DNA of 41,649 bases from Streptacidiphilus carbonis (GTDB taxonomy: Bacteria; Actinomycetota; Actinomycetes; Streptomycetales; Streptomycetaceae). Numbering within the stretch: position 1 is the first letter of the stretch; every line of letters begins with the position of its first letter. The DNA lies in contig NZ_BBPM01000049.1 of the NCBI RefSeq assembly GCF_000787775.1, forward strand, positions 1 through 41,649, in the 5' to 3' direction. The notes below the pieces were generated by a model, which saw only the letters and a list, made by a program, of their open reading frames with translations, made no database searches and was not told the DNA's origin. Both the position numbers and the translations under genes were made by a program. Positions 7,935-18,478 of the stretch are shown one piece after another.

Positions 7935-9299
7935 TCAGAAGACCTTCCCCGGGTTCAAGATCCCCAACGGATCGAACGCCGCCTTGATCCGCCGTTGCAG
8001 CTCGACCCCGACCGGCCCGATCTCCCGCGCAAGCCACTCCCGCTTCAGCAGTCCCACCCCGTGCTCCCCGGTGATCGTCCCGCCCAGTTCGAGCCCCAAC
8101 CCCATGATCGCGTCGAACGACTCCCTGGCCCGCGCGGTCTCCTCCGGATCCGCCGCGTCGAACACCACCACCGGATGGGTGTTCCCGTCCCCCGCATGCG
8201 CGACCACACCGATCGTCAGGTCGAAGCGCTCCGCGATCTCGGCGACCCCGTTGATCATCTCGGCCAGCGCCGACCGGGGCACCGCCACATCGTCGACCAT
8301 CGTGGTGCCCAGCGTGTCCATCGCCGTCAGCGACAGCCTCCGCGCCTGGAGCAGCAGCTCCGACTCGGCGCTGTCCGCCGCCGGGACGACCTCCGTGGCG
8401 CCGTTCGCAGAACAGATCTCCCCGGCCGCGGCCAGGTCGGCCACCGGGTCCAGGGTGTCGAAGGCGATCAGCAGCAGCGCCGCCGTGGAGTCCGGCAGGC
8501 CCATCTGCGCCATGGCGTTGACGGCCCGTACCGAGACCGTGTCCATCAGCTCCATCAGCGACGGAGTGAACCCGGCCTCCATCACCGCGCACACCGCCGC
8601 GCACGCGGCGTCGGTGCTGGGGAACTCCGCCGCCAGCGCGAGTTGCGGCGGCGGGCTGGGCCGCAGGGCCAGGGTCGCGCCGACGACCACGCCGAGGCTG
8701 CCCTCGGAGCCGACCAGCAGCCGGGTCAGGTCGTACCCGGCCACCCCCTTGGCCGTGCGGCGCCCGGTCCGCAGCAGCTCGCCGTCGGCCAGCACCACGT
8801 CCAGGCCGAGCACGTACTCGCTGGTGGTGCCGTACTTGACGCAGCACAGGCCGCCCGAGGCGGTGCCGATGTTGCCGCCGATGGTGCAGCTCTCCCAGCT
8901 GGACGGGTCGGGCGGATAGGTCAGCCCGTGCGCCCCCACGGCCTGCGACAGCGCCGCGTTGACGACGCCGGGCTCGACCACGGCGATCCGGTTCACCGGG
9001 TCGATCTCCAGGATCCGGTTCATCCGCACCAGCGACAGCAGGATGCAGCCGTCCACGGCGTTGGCCGCCCCCGAGAGCCCGGTGCGCGCCCCCTGCGGCA
9101 CCACCGGCACCCGCAGCGCCGTGGCGGTCCGCATCACATGCCTGACCTGGTCGACCGTGTCCGGGAACACCAGCACCGCCGGGTTCCCGCTGGCGCAGAA
9201 CCCGGCCATGTCCTGGCGGTAGGAGGCGGTCACCTCGGGGTCGATGACGACCGCGGCCTCCGGCAGGCCCTCCCTGAGCAGGTCGACCAGGTCACTCAT
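7935..9299 (-). CDS. FAD-binding oxidase of the glycolate oxidase GlcD / D-lactate dehydrogenase type
   Basis: The 454-residue protein belongs to the PCMH-type (FAD_binding_4) family with a GlcD-type C-terminal domain. PQGARTGLSGAANA and CTIGGNIGTASGG bind FAD; the C-terminal half carries VAHAGDGNTHP, GGTITGEHGVG and the closing AFDPLGILNPGKVF, all typical of 2-hydroxyacid oxidases that convert glycolate or D-lactate to the 2-oxo acid. No iron-sulfur GlcF partner is adjacent, so it may act alone. The ATG at 9299 is preferred over the GTG at 9314 because GGAG lies eight bases upstream. It starts 23 bases after the peptidase gene and is probably cotranscribed with it. The substrate is not decided by the sequence. 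Confidence 0.88.
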   Translation of the reverse strand: MSDLVDLLREGLPEAAVVIDPEVTASYRQDMAGFCASGNPAVLVFPDTVDQVRHVMRTATALRVPVVPQGARTGLSGAANAVDGCILLSLVRMNRILEIDPVNRIAVVEPGVVNAALSQAVGAHGLTYPPDPSSWESCTIGGNIGTASGGLCCVKYGTTSEYVLGLDVVLADGELLRTGRRTAKGVAGYDLTRLLVGSEGSLGVVVGATLALRPSPPPQLALAAEFPSTDAACAAVCAVMEAGFTPSLMELMDTVSVRAVNAMAQMGLPDSTAALLLIAFDTLDPVADLAAAGEICSANGATEVVPAADSAESELLLQARRLSLTAMDTLGTTMVDDVAVPRSALAEMINGVAEIAERFDLTIGVVAHAGDGNTHPVVVFDAADPEETARARESFDAIMGLGLELGGTITGEHGVGLLKREWLAREIGPVGVELQRRIKAAFDPLGILNPGKVF

Positions 9300-9322
9300 G
9301 GCGTCTTCTCCCACCTGGAGCG

Positions 9323-10711
9323 TTACGGAGTTGCGGGCTTGCCCTGCCCATACAGCCAGGTCGCGAAGAGCGAGTCCAGCCTCTCACCGGAGATCTTCTC
9401 GCTGAGTGCGACGAACTGCGCGCTGTCGCCGTGACCGTAGCGGCGCTCGCCCGCCCAGGTCCGCAGGATCGCGAAGAACGCCTTGTCGCCGACGGTCTCC
9501 CGGAGCTTCTCCAGCACCATGGCGCCGCGCTCGTAGGGCGGGGTGCCGAAGATGTTCGCGGCGCTGCCCGGGTCGCCCGCCGGGAAGGACCACAGGTCGT
9601 TGGTGGCCGGCAGGGCGTAGTCGGCGGCGAGCCGCGCGGCGGTGCCGGGCCCGCCGTGCTGGGCGTCCCAGAGCCATTCGGCGTAGGTCGCGAAACCCTC
9701 GTTCAGCCAGATGTCCTTCCAGCGGTCCAGGCTGACCGAGTCGCCGAACCACTGGTGCGCCGTCTCGTGGACCAGGGTGTCGATGTCCGGCGCGCGGTCG
9801 TAGATCGGCCTGGTCTGGGTCTCCAGGGCGTAGCCGACGCCGTGGGCGTGCTCGACGATGGCGCCGGCCGCGTCGAACGGGTACCGGCCGAAGAGCGTGC
9901 TCTCCCAGGCGACCACCGCCGGGATCTGCGCCAGCACGGGTGCCGCCGCCTTGGCCTCGGCCGGGTCGACCGCGTTGTAGACGGGCAGGCCGGACGCGGT
10001 TCGGTAGCTCTGCACCTGGAACTTCCCGATGCTGGCGGTGGCCAGATAGGCCGCCATCGGGCTGGTCTCGCGCCAGTCGAAGGTGGTCCGGCCGTTGCTG
10101 GCGCACTGGCTTTCGAGGCGGCCGTTGGAGACGGCGCTCCAGCCGTCGGGGACGGTGACCGCGATCTCGTAGGTCGACTTGTCGAGCGGGTGGCTGTTGC
10201 TGGGGAACCAGGTCATCGCGCCCTGCGGCTCACCGGCGACGAACACCGAGCCGTCCTTCTGGGTGATCCAGCCGTCGGCCGAGCCGTCCGGGTCGGTGAC
10301 GTCCTTCGGCACCCCCGCGTAGGTGATCACGGTGCTGAAGCTCCGGCCCCTGGGGAGCGCGTGCGCGGGCGTGACCTTGAGCTTCACGCCGCTGCGGCTG
10401 AACGCCGCCTTCCGGCCGTCGACCGTCACACTGCTGACGGTCAGTCCGGACAGGTCCAGGAAGAAGGAGCTGAGCTTCTGTGTCGCCGTCGAGGTGAGCA
10501 CCGCCGTCGCGTCGAGGCGTCGGGACGCGGGTGCGTAGCCGAGGTCCAGCCGGTAGTGGACGACGTGGTAGCCGCCGTCCCCGGACTGCGGGAAGTACGG
10601 GTCACCGGCGGTGGGCGCGCCGGGCGCGGCGCCGCCCCCCTGGGAGGCACCTGCCAGGAGGGCGGCGAGTACGGGAGTCGCAGCGAGGGCGAGGAGGCGG
10701 CGAGCGATCAT
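9323..10711 (-). CDS. Secreted M1 family zinc metallopeptidase
   Basis: The 462-residue protein starts with a signal peptide (about residues 1-25). The zinc site is HETAH at 315-319 with the third ligand Glu338 in WLNEGFATYAEW, as in aminopeptidase N relatives. The GAMEN substrate motif is replaced by GYALETQT near 293-300, a variant I associate with shorter actinobacterial M1 members, so specificity may differ. It is shorter than classical PepN (about 850 residues) because the C-terminal helical domain is absent. TAGGCT ends seven bases before the ATG, so the message may be leaderless. It lies between hppD and the FAD oxidase on the same strand. Confidence 0.9.
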   Translation of the reverse strand: MIARRLLALAATPVLAALLAGASQGGGAAPGAPTAGDPYFPQSGDGGYHVVHYRLDLGYAPASRRLDATAVLTSTATQKLSSFFLDLSGLTVSSVTVDGRKAAFSRSGVKLKVTPAHALPRGRSFSTVITYAGVPKDVTDPDGSADGWITQKDGSVFVAGEPQGAMTWFPSNSHPLDKSTYEIAVTVPDGWSAVSNGRLESQCASNGRTTFDWRETSPMAAYLATASIGKFQVQSYRTASGLPVYNAVDPAEAKAAAPVLAQIPAVVAWESTLFGRYPFDAAGAIVEHAHGVGYALETQTRPIYDRAPDIDTLVHETAHQWFGDSVSLDRWKDIWLNEGFATYAEWLWDAQHGGPGTAARLAADYALPATNDLWSFPAGDPGSAANIFGTPPYERGAMVLEKLRETVGDKAFFAILRTWAGERRYGHGDSAQFVALSEKISGERLDSLFATWLYGQGKPATP

Positions 10712-10774
10712 CCAGGCAGCCTAGGCCCGCTTAGAACTGATGACCAGTCACCGCCTCCCGGTTCGCCCGACCGG

Positions 10775-12539
<1,765 letters not shown>

Positions 12540-12584
12540 CGGCACGAGCTGACGCCACGACAGAGAGGCTGGAGGAAGAGCCGG

Positions 12585-13232
12585 GTGAACTTCTGGGACT
12601 ACGTCAGCAGCCGCCAGGACCAGCTGGTATCGGACACCTTCCAGCACGCCAGCGCCGTGTTCCAGTGCATGGTCGTCGCCGTCGTCCTCGGGGTCGGCAT
12701 CGGCGCGCTGACCTACCGCAGCGACCGCGCCGGACGGATCGCCACCCTGGCCACCGGCACCGTCCTGACCATCCCCTCCTACGCCCTGCTCGGCCTGCTG
12801 ATCCCGGTCCTGGGCCTGGGCGTGCCGCCGACCGTCACCGCCCTGGTGCTGTACGCGCTGCTGCCGATCGTGCGGAACTCCGTGGTCGGACTGCGCGGGG
12901 TGGACCCGGCACTGGTGGACGCGGCGCGCGGGATCGGGATGACCGGGGCGGCCCGGCTGCTGCGGGTGGAGCTGCCGATCGCCTGGCCCACCATCCTCAC
13001 CGGCATCCGGGTGTCCACCCAGATGAGCATGGGCATCCTCGCCATCGCCGCCTACGCCTCGGGACCGGGGCTGGGCAACGAGATCTTCAGCGGGATCGCC
13101 GGCCTCGGCAGCGCCAACGCGCTCAACGAGGTGGTCGCCGGAACCGTGGGCATCGTCCTGCTCGCATTCGTCTTCGACGCCGCGCTCGTGCTGCTGGGGC
13201 GCCTGACCGTATCGGCGGGTATCCGTGCCTGA
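12585..13232 (+). CDS. Osmoprotectant (betaine/choline/carnitine-type) ABC transporter permease
   Basis: The 215-residue protein has about five or six transmembrane helices and the BPD_transp_1 signature around residues 105-130 (ALVDAARGIGMTGAARLLRVELP), the loop that docks on the ATPase. GGAGGA lies about nine bases before the GTG at 12585. It is the first gene of a four-gene operon for an OpuC/ProU-type importer, with its stop overlapping the ATPase start by eight bases. A second permease is encoded further on, so the channel is probably a heterodimer. Which compatible solute is taken up cannot be read from the sequence. Confidence 0.9.
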   Translation: MNFWDYVSSRQDQLVSDTFQHASAVFQCMVVAVVLGVGIGALTYRSDRAGRIATLATGTVLTIPSYALLGLLIPVLGLGVPPTVTALVLYALLPIVRNSVVGLRGVDPALVDAARGIGMTGAARLLRVELPIAWPTILTGIRVSTQMSMGILAIAAYASGPGLGNEIFSGIAGLGSANALNEVVAGTVGIVLLAFVFDAALVLLGRLTVSAGIRA

Positions 13233-14652
13233 CGCCTCGTCCAGTCCGTCCGCAGTCGGCTCCGCGCCTGCCCCGCTGGTGACCAACACCGCGCCGATCA
13301 CCGGGGCCACCATCGAGCTGGAGAACCTGACCAAGCGCTACCCGGGCAACGCCAACCCCTCGGTGGACTCGGTCAGCATGGAGATCGGCGCCGGCGAGAC
13401 GGTGATCCTGGTCGGCCCGTCCGGCTGCGGCAAGAGCACCACCCTGCGGATGATCAACCGGCTGATCGAGCCCAGCTCCGGCCGGATCCGGATCAACGGC
13501 GAGGACGTCACCGACATCGACCCCGTGAAGCTGCGCCGCCGGATCGGCTACGCCATCCAGTCCTCCGGACTGTTCCCGCACCTCACCGTCGCCGAGAACA
13601 TCGCCCAGGTGCCGAAGATGATCGGCTGGGGCAGGCAGCGGATCAAGGACCGGGTCGAGGAGATGCTGGACCTGGTCGGCCTGGACCCCCGCGAGTTCCA
13701 CGACCGCTACCCGCGCCGGCTCTCCGGCGGCCAGCAGCAGCGGGTCGGCGTGGCCCGGGCGCTGGCCGCCGACCCGCCGGTGCTGCTGATGGACGAGCCC
13801 TTCGGCGCGGTGGACCCGATCACCCGGGACCACCTCCAGGACGAGCTGATCCGGCTCCAGCACGAGCTGCACAAGACCATCGTCTTCGTCACCCACGACT
13901 TCGACGAGGCCATCAAGCTGGGCGACCGCATCGCGGTGCTGCGCGAGCAGTCGCACATCGCCCAGTTCGACACCCCCGAGGCCATCCTCACCAACCCCGC
14001 CGACGACTTCGTCTCCGGATTCGTCGGCGCCGGCGCGGCCCTGAAGCGGCTCAACCTGACCCGGGTCCGCGACGTCGGCGTCGCCGACTTCCCGGCCGTC
14101 GACGTCGACGAACCGCTGCAGAACCTGCTCGACCGGTTCCGCACCGGCGGCGCCAACGAGATCCTGCTGCTGGACCGCCGCTCCCGCCCGTACAAGTGGC
14201 TCCGCCGCGGCGACCTGAGTCGGGCCCGCGGCTCACTGGCCCGGGCCGGAGCGCTGGTCAGCCACACGGTCAGCGTCGACGCCACGCTGCGGGACGCGCT
14301 GGAGGCGGTGCTCACCGACAACGGCGGCCGGGTCGCGGTCACCGGACGGCGCGGCGAGTACGTCGGCGTCGTCGACATGGAGACATTGCTGAACTCGGTG
14401 CACGAGCTGCTGGAGGCGGACCGGCTCACCGCCCTGGAGCACCGCGAGGAACTGGCCGGGATCCAGGAGTCGCAGCAGCACCAGCGGGCCGTGCTGGAGG
14501 GCGACCCGGACGCGACCGGCGGCGGGGCACCGGGAGGCGGAGCATCGGGAGGGGGCGCACCGGTAGGCGGAGCCGGGGGTGAGCGCCCGTACTCCAGTGC
14601 TCCGGGGGGCGACCCCCCGGACCCCCACGGAACCACCGGGTGGCGGCCGTGA
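13225..14652 (+). CDS. Osmoprotectant ABC transporter ATP-binding protein with CBS domains
   Basis: The 475-residue ATPase powers the importer. Walker A is GPSGCGKST (64-72), the Q loop is AIQSSGLFPH, the signature LSGGQQQRVGVARAL, Walker B LLMDEPFGAVD and the switch His is in VTHDFDEA. Residues about 275-395 contain the paired CBS region found in OpuA/ProV proteins, which senses ionic strength or nucleotides. After about residue 415 comes a non-conserved Gly-rich tail (GGGAPGGGASGGGAP) ending in PGGDPPDPHGTTGWRP, which is encoded by a family 2 palindrome. The GTG at 13225 overlaps the upstream stop, and the gene ends in GTGA shared with the next permease. Confidence 0.94.
   Translation: MPDASSSPSAVGSAPAPLVTNTAPITGATIELENLTKRYPGNANPSVDSVSMEIGAGETVILVGPSGCGKSTTLRMINRLIEPSSGRIRINGEDVTDIDPVKLRRRIGYAIQSSGLFPHLTVAENIAQVPKMIGWGRQRIKDRVEEMLDLVGLDPREFHDRYPRRLSGGQQQRVGVARALAADPPVLLMDEPFGAVDPITRDHLQDELIRLQHELHKTIVFVTHDFDEAIKLGDRIAVLREQSHIAQFDTPEAILTNPADDFVSGFVGAGAALKRLNLTRVRDVGVADFPAVDVDEPLQNLLDRFRTGGANEILLLDRRSRPYKWLRRGDLSRARGSLARAGALVSHTVSVDATLRDALEAVLTDNGGRVAVTGRRGEYVGVVDMETLLNSVHELLEADRLTALEHREELAGIQESQQHQRAVLEGDPDATGGGAPGGGASGGGAPVGGAGGERPYSSAPGGDPPDPHGTTGWRP
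14601..14630. repeat. Dispersed palindrome, family 2, copy at the end of the ABC ATPase gene
   Basis: ccgggggg (14602-14609) and ccccccgg (14613-14620) are perfect eight-base arms around cga, followed by acccccacgg. This is the most perfect copy in the window and encodes the last residues of the ATPase. Confidence 0.8.
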
Positions 14653-15470
14653 AGCCCTCGGAATCCGCTCAGCCGACCCGGACCCCGACCCCGACTCCGC
14701 CCCGGACACCGACCCGGACCCGGACCCGGTGGGACCGGATCACCAAGGGCAAACTGCTGGTCACCCCGCTGGTGCTGCTCGCGCTGCTGCTGGCGCTCTA
14801 CCTGTGGATCACCAATGTCCCGCTGGACTCCATCGAGAAGAACTCGCTCAACGGCGGCCAGGTCCGGCTCTACCTGTGGCAGCAGATCGAACTGACCGCG
14901 ATCTCCACCTTCTTCGTCCTGGTCATCGCGCTGCCGCTGGGCATCCTGCTCAGCCGCGGGTTCGCCCGGCCGGCCGCCCCGGTGGCCATCGCCCTGGCCA
15001 ACCTGGGCCAGGCCACCCCCGCCATCGGCCTGCTGGCGCTGCTCACCTTCTGGCTGGGCATCGGCCAGCGCACCGCCCTGATCGGCATGGTCGCCTACGC
15101 GGTGCTGCCGGTGCTCAGCAACACCATGGCCGGGCTGCGGGCGATCGACCCGACCCTGCTGGACGCCGCCCGCGGCATCGGCATGTCCCCGGTCGGCGTG
15201 CTCAGCCGGGTGGAGCTGCCGCTGGCCGTGCCGCTGATCCTGGCCGGGGTCCGCACCGCGCTGATCCTCAACGTCGGCACCGGCACCCTGGCCGCCTTCG
15301 CCGGCGGCGGCGGGCTGGGCAACCTGATCACCGCAGGCATCACCACCCAGCGGACCCGGGTGCTCATCGTGGGCGCGGTGCTGACGGTGTGTCTGGCCCT
15401 GCTGGTGGACTGGCTGGCCTCACTGGCCGAGCTCCGGCTGAGCCCGCGCGGCCTGGAGGTCAGCCGGTGA
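14649..15470 (+). CDS. Osmoprotectant ABC transporter permease (second)
   Basis: The 273-residue protein has a Pro/Thr/Arg-rich cytosolic start (TPTPTPPRTPTRTRTR) and about six transmembrane helices with the permease signature LLDAARGIGMSPVGVLSRVELPL around residues 175-197. It pairs with the permease at 12585 in an OpuC-type importer. The GTG at 14649 overlaps the ATPase stop as GTGA; another GTG at 14640 is possible. Its own stop overlaps the lipoprotein start in the same way, so the operon is translationally coupled. Confidence 0.9.
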   Translation: MKPSESAQPTRTPTPTPPRTPTRTRTRWDRITKGKLLVTPLVLLALLLALYLWITNVPLDSIEKNSLNGGQVRLYLWQQIELTAISTFFVLVIALPLGILLSRGFARPAAPVAIALANLGQATPAIGLLALLTFWLGIGQRTALIGMVAYAVLPVLSNTMAGLRAIDPTLLDAARGIGMSPVGVLSRVELPLAVPLILAGVRTALILNVGTGTLAAFAGGGGLGNLITAGITTQRTRVLIVGAVLTVCLALLVDWLASLAELRLSPRGLEVSR

Positions 15471-16462
15471 GGACCCGCAGCCGCAGCCGGGCCCGGGCGC
15501 TGGCGTTCCCGCTCGCGCTGCTGCTCGCGCTCGCGCTGTCCGGCTGCGGGCTGCACAGCGGCACCGAGATCCCCGAGGACCTGCTCCCCGGCTCGCTGGG
15601 CCAGGGCCGGCCGCTGAAGGGGGTCACCCTCACCATCGCGTCCAAGAACTTCACCGAGAACGTGATCCTCGCCGAGATGATCGGCCTGGTCTGGACGGCC
15701 GCCGGGGCCCATGTCATCGACAAGACCAACATCTCCGGCTCCATCGGCGCCCGGCAGGCCATCGTCTCCGGCACCGCCGACGGCATGTACGAGTACACCG
15801 GCACCGGCTGGATCACCTACCAGGGCAACACCGAGCCGATCACCGACCCGCAGAAGCAGTGGCAGGCGGTGCACGACGCCGACCTGGGGAACGGCGTCAC
15901 CTGGCTGCCGCAGTCCCGGCTCAACGACACCTACGCGCTGGCCGGCAACGCCGCCAACGTCGGCAGGCACCACCTGACGAACCTCTCCGACGTGGCCGCG
16001 CTCTCCCGGTCCGACCCGTCCGCGCTCACCCTGTGCGTCGACAACGAGTTCGCCGTCCGCGACGACGGCCTCAGCGGTATGGAGAAGGCGTACGGGATGC
16101 GCATCCCCAAGTCCAACATCAGGACCATGGACGCCGGCATCGTCTACACGACCCTCGCCGACGGCCACTCCTGCCTGCTGGGCGACGTCTACAGCACCGA
16201 CGGCCGGATCCCGGCCCTGAAGCTCAAGGTCCTCGACGACGACAGGCACTTCTTCCCCAACTACAACGCCGCCCCGGTGCTCCCCACCAGGACGGTGCAG
16301 AAGTACCCGCAGATCCCGGGGCTGCTGAACCCGGTCTCGGCGAAGCTGGACAACACCGTCGCCCAGAGCCTCAACAGCAAGGTGGACGTGGACGGCCAGG
16401 ACCCGCGGGCGGTGGCCCGGCAGTGGCTGATCGACCAGGGCTTCGTGAAGCCGAAGAGCTGA
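15467..16462 (+). CDS. Osmoprotectant ABC transporter substrate-binding lipoprotein
   Basis: The 331-residue protein has an Arg-rich start, a hydrophobic segment and the lipobox LALSGC (Cys near residue 27), so it should be lipid-anchored outside the cell. The body is an OpuAC/QAT-type binding domain with VTLTIASKNFTENVILAEMI, DKTNISGSIGARQAIVSG and YEYTGTGWITY, the last supplying aromatic residues that normally form the box around the quaternary ammonium ligand. GGAGG lies eight bases before the GTG at 15467. It closes the importer operon. Confidence 0.93.
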   Translation: MRTRSRSRARALAFPLALLLALALSGCGLHSGTEIPEDLLPGSLGQGRPLKGVTLTIASKNFTENVILAEMIGLVWTAAGAHVIDKTNISGSIGARQAIVSGTADGMYEYTGTGWITYQGNTEPITDPQKQWQAVHDADLGNGVTWLPQSRLNDTYALAGNAANVGRHHLTNLSDVAALSRSDPSALTLCVDNEFAVRDDGLSGMEKAYGMRIPKSNIRTMDAGIVYTTLADGHSCLLGDVYSTDGRIPALKLKVLDDDRHFFPNYNAAPVLPTRTVQKYPQIPGLLNPVSAKLDNTVAQSLNSKVDVDGQDPRAVARQWLIDQGFVKPKS

Positions 16463-16578
16463 CGGCAGCCGGCTGACACGGAGTCAGTCCAGGTCGGCCA
16501 GTCCAGGTCGGTCGGTCCAGGTCAGTCAGGTCAAGCCGGCCAGGTCAGGTCAGGTCAGGTCAGGTCAGGTCAGGTCAG
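16463..16578. repeat. Pentanucleotide tandem repeat (caggt)n after the importer operon
   Basis: Degenerate gtcca-ggtc motifs from about 16487 lead into a perfect caggt array at 16541-16578, about 7.6 copies. The array runs over the stop codon (16575-16577) of the convergent Lon-like gene. No protein gene lies in 16463-16574. Confidence 0.9.
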
Positions 16579-17396
16579 CAGGAGGGCACCGCGCCGCTGC
16601 CGCTCTGCAGCGCTTTGAGTGCGTTGAGCGCCTGGTCCAGGGTGTCCACCGGGATCAGCCTCAGCCCCGACGGGGTGTCCGCGCGCGCGTCCGAGCACTC
16701 CGAGCTGGGCACCAGGAACACCGTGGCGCCGTCCCGGGCCGCCGCCTTGGTCTTCAGCGCCACCCCGCCGACCTGGGAGACCTTCCCGGCCCCGTCGATC
16801 TCGCCGGTCCCGGCGATGTCCGCGCCGTTGGTGAGGTCACCGGCCGAGCCGGCCTTACCGGTTCCGTTGCCGTCCAGCTGGTCGATGATCCCCAGGGTGA
16901 ACATCAGCCCGGCGCTGGGCCCGCCCACGTCGGCGAGGTTGATGGTGACCTTCACCTTGGCGGCGTCCAGGTGCAGATACCCGAGCGCGGCCGTGGTGGC
17001 GGCCGTCTGCGACTGGGTCATCTCCTGCTGGTTGGTCGCGTTGACCTGCTGCACGTTCTGGCCGGACCCGTACACCGCGTTGTGCGGCACGACCGCCTCG
17101 CGCGGGTTCGGCCAGGCCTTGATCGCGCTCAGCAGACTGACCGAGTCCTGCGGCGCGGTCGCCTCGATCGTGGTCATCCGCAGCGCCCCGCTGGTCTGCC
17201 GGACGGCGGCGCCGGTGATGGTGATCACCTGCTGCGGCTGCTTCCCGTCCACCGCCTTCTCCGGGTAGCTCCCCAGCGTGTTGGCCGTGATCCCGGGATA
17301 CATGATCGTGAACGGCAGCGGCGCGAACACCGCCACCCCGAGCAGCGCCGCGACCAGCACAGCGCACGCCGTCAGGACCACGGTCCGCCGGGACAT
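16575..17396 (-). CDS. Secreted or membrane-anchored Lon-like serine protease (YlbL-type, no PDZ domain)
   Basis: The 273-residue protein has an N-terminal membrane segment (about residues 5-29), a YlbL-like region (PGITANTLGSYP, TTIEATAPQDSVSLLSAIKAW, AVVPHNAVYGSGQ) and a C-terminal Lon S16 domain. The catalytic pair should be Ser161 in GGPSAGLMF and Lys215 in VGGVALKTKAA. YlbL proteins normally have a PDZ domain between these parts; here the sequence passes directly from MTQSQTAATTAALGYL to VTINLADVGGPSAG, so the PDZ domain is absent. The ATG at 17396 was chosen from the signal-anchor; starts at 17432 or between are possible, and none has a clear ribosome site. Its stop lies inside a pentamer repeat. 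Confidence 0.82.
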   Translation of the reverse strand: MSRRTVVLTACAVLVAALLGVAVFAPLPFTIMYPGITANTLGSYPEKAVDGKQPQQVITITGAAVRQTSGALRMTTIEATAPQDSVSLLSAIKAWPNPREAVVPHNAVYGSGQNVQQVNATNQQEMTQSQTAATTAALGYLHLDAAKVKVTINLADVGGPSAGLMFTLGIIDQLDGNGTGKAGSAGDLTNGADIAGTGEIDGAGKVSQVGGVALKTKAAARDGATVFLVPSSECSDARADTPSGLRLIPVDTLDQALNALKALQSGSGAVPSC

Positions 17397-17476
17397 CGAT
17401 GAAGGCAGTGAGAACAACACACCGCGCATCAAAACACACCGCGGGCCTTCGACGCTCCTCAGCCACGCTCCAACCC

Positions 17477-17503
17477 GGGGGCGCGAGGAACTGCGCGACC
17501 AGC
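17477..17503. repeat. Dispersed GC-rich repeat, family 1, third copy
   Basis: gggggcgcgaggaactgcgc and the following gaccagcg match the right arm of the complete copy at 5027-5044, without a matching left arm nearby. It lies between the Lon-like gene and the IclR gene. Confidence 0.65.
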
Positions 17504-17543
17504 GATGCGCCGCCGTGGAGCCCCTCGCGGAGCCGCACCGCGC

Positions 17544-18194
17544 TCAGCGCAGGGCTTCCGCCACGTCGGCCGCCGCCTCCACCACCCGGGGGCCGACCCG
17601 CTCCGGAACCATCCCCCCGAGCATCACCACCCCGACGCACCCCTCGATCCCGCTCAACCCCAGCAGCGCCGCCGCCGCCCCGCACGCCCCGGACCGCTCC
17701 TCCGCCCCGCTCGCGACGAACGGCGGCTCCGGCCTCGCCCCGTACGGCAGCGCCCGCGCGGCGAGGATCGCGCGGCCTGCCGCGTTCTCGTCCAACTGGT
17801 GCCGCAGCCCGGTCCGGTAGGCCACGTGGAAGTCGGTCCAGCTCGGCTCCACCACGGCCACGACCAGCGCGTCGTTCCCGTCCACCAGGGTCAGGTGCGC
17901 GGTCGCCCCAAGGTCCTCGGCCAGGCTCCGCAACGCGGGCAGCGCGGCCTCCCGCAGCAGCGGGTGCACCCGGTGGGCCAGCCGCAGCACCCCCAGGCCG
18001 ACCCGGGCCCGGCCGCCGATGTCCCGGCGGACCAGGCCGTGCTGCTCCAGGGTCGCCAGCAGCCGGTAGACCACGGTGCGGTTGACGCCGAGGCGCCCGG
18101 CGAGCTCGGTGACGGTGAGTCCCCGCTCGGAGTCGGCGAGGAGCTTGAGGACCTGGACGCCCCGGTCCAGGGTCTGCGAAGTCTCGGCGGTCAC
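17544..18194 (-). CDS. IclR family transcriptional regulator
   Basis: The 216-residue protein has an IclR winged helix-turn-helix (about residues 6-66; TLDRGVQVLKLLADSERGLT, GRLGVNRTVVYRLLATLEQHGLV) and a C-terminal effector-binding domain, somewhat shorter than the usual 250-residue form. GGAGGAG lies eight bases before the GTG at 18194. It is divergent from the DUF3152 gene over 284 bases that contain a CTATCG/CGATAG inverted repeat. The effector is unknown. Confidence 0.9.
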   Translation of the reverse strand: MTAETSQTLDRGVQVLKLLADSERGLTVTELAGRLGVNRTVVYRLLATLEQHGLVRRDIGGRARVGLGVLRLAHRVHPLLREAALPALRSLAEDLGATAHLTLVDGNDALVVAVVEPSWTDFHVAYRTGLRHQLDENAAGRAILAARALPYGARPEPPFVASGAEERSGACGAAAALLGLSGIEGCVGVVMLGGMVPERVGPRVVEAAADVAEALR

Positions 18195-18290
18195 GGCCTG
18201 AGCTCCTCCTCCGCCGGGTGTGTGGTGAGGGAGGAGGCTAGTGAGGTGGCACCGCCCAGCGGAAGGGGTTGTCCAGAATTCGGTCGGCTT

Positions 18291-18315
18291 CTATCGCTGA
18301 GCGAGGAACCGATAG
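18291..18315. promoter_or_regulatory. Possible operator between the IclR and DUF3152 genes
   Basis: ctatcg (18291-18296) and cgatag (18310-18315) are inverted arms with a 13-base spacer, about 100 bases upstream of the IclR start in the divergent region 18195-18478. No other clear signal was found there. Confidence 0.3.
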
Positions 18316-18478
18316 GGGCAATACGGGGCAACCGGACATCCCGCCTTACCGGATCGTAACCGAACTCTGCTTCGTGTCAGGTACCTCAGGAATATGTGCA
18401 ACCATCCGCGTGACCCACACGTATCAGGTATCGGGTGGTGCACCTTGGCCCACGTCCCGTACAGAGAGTTACTGGTCC

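Noticed and set aside
16541-16578. Regular repeats as a CRISPR array
   Set aside because: The caggt units are directly adjacent with no spacers, and no cas gene is present.
18269-18478. An N-terminal extension of the DUF3152 protein
   Set aside because: The upstream codons cover the divergent promoter region and a possible operator, and the basic anchor begins at the ATG at 18479.
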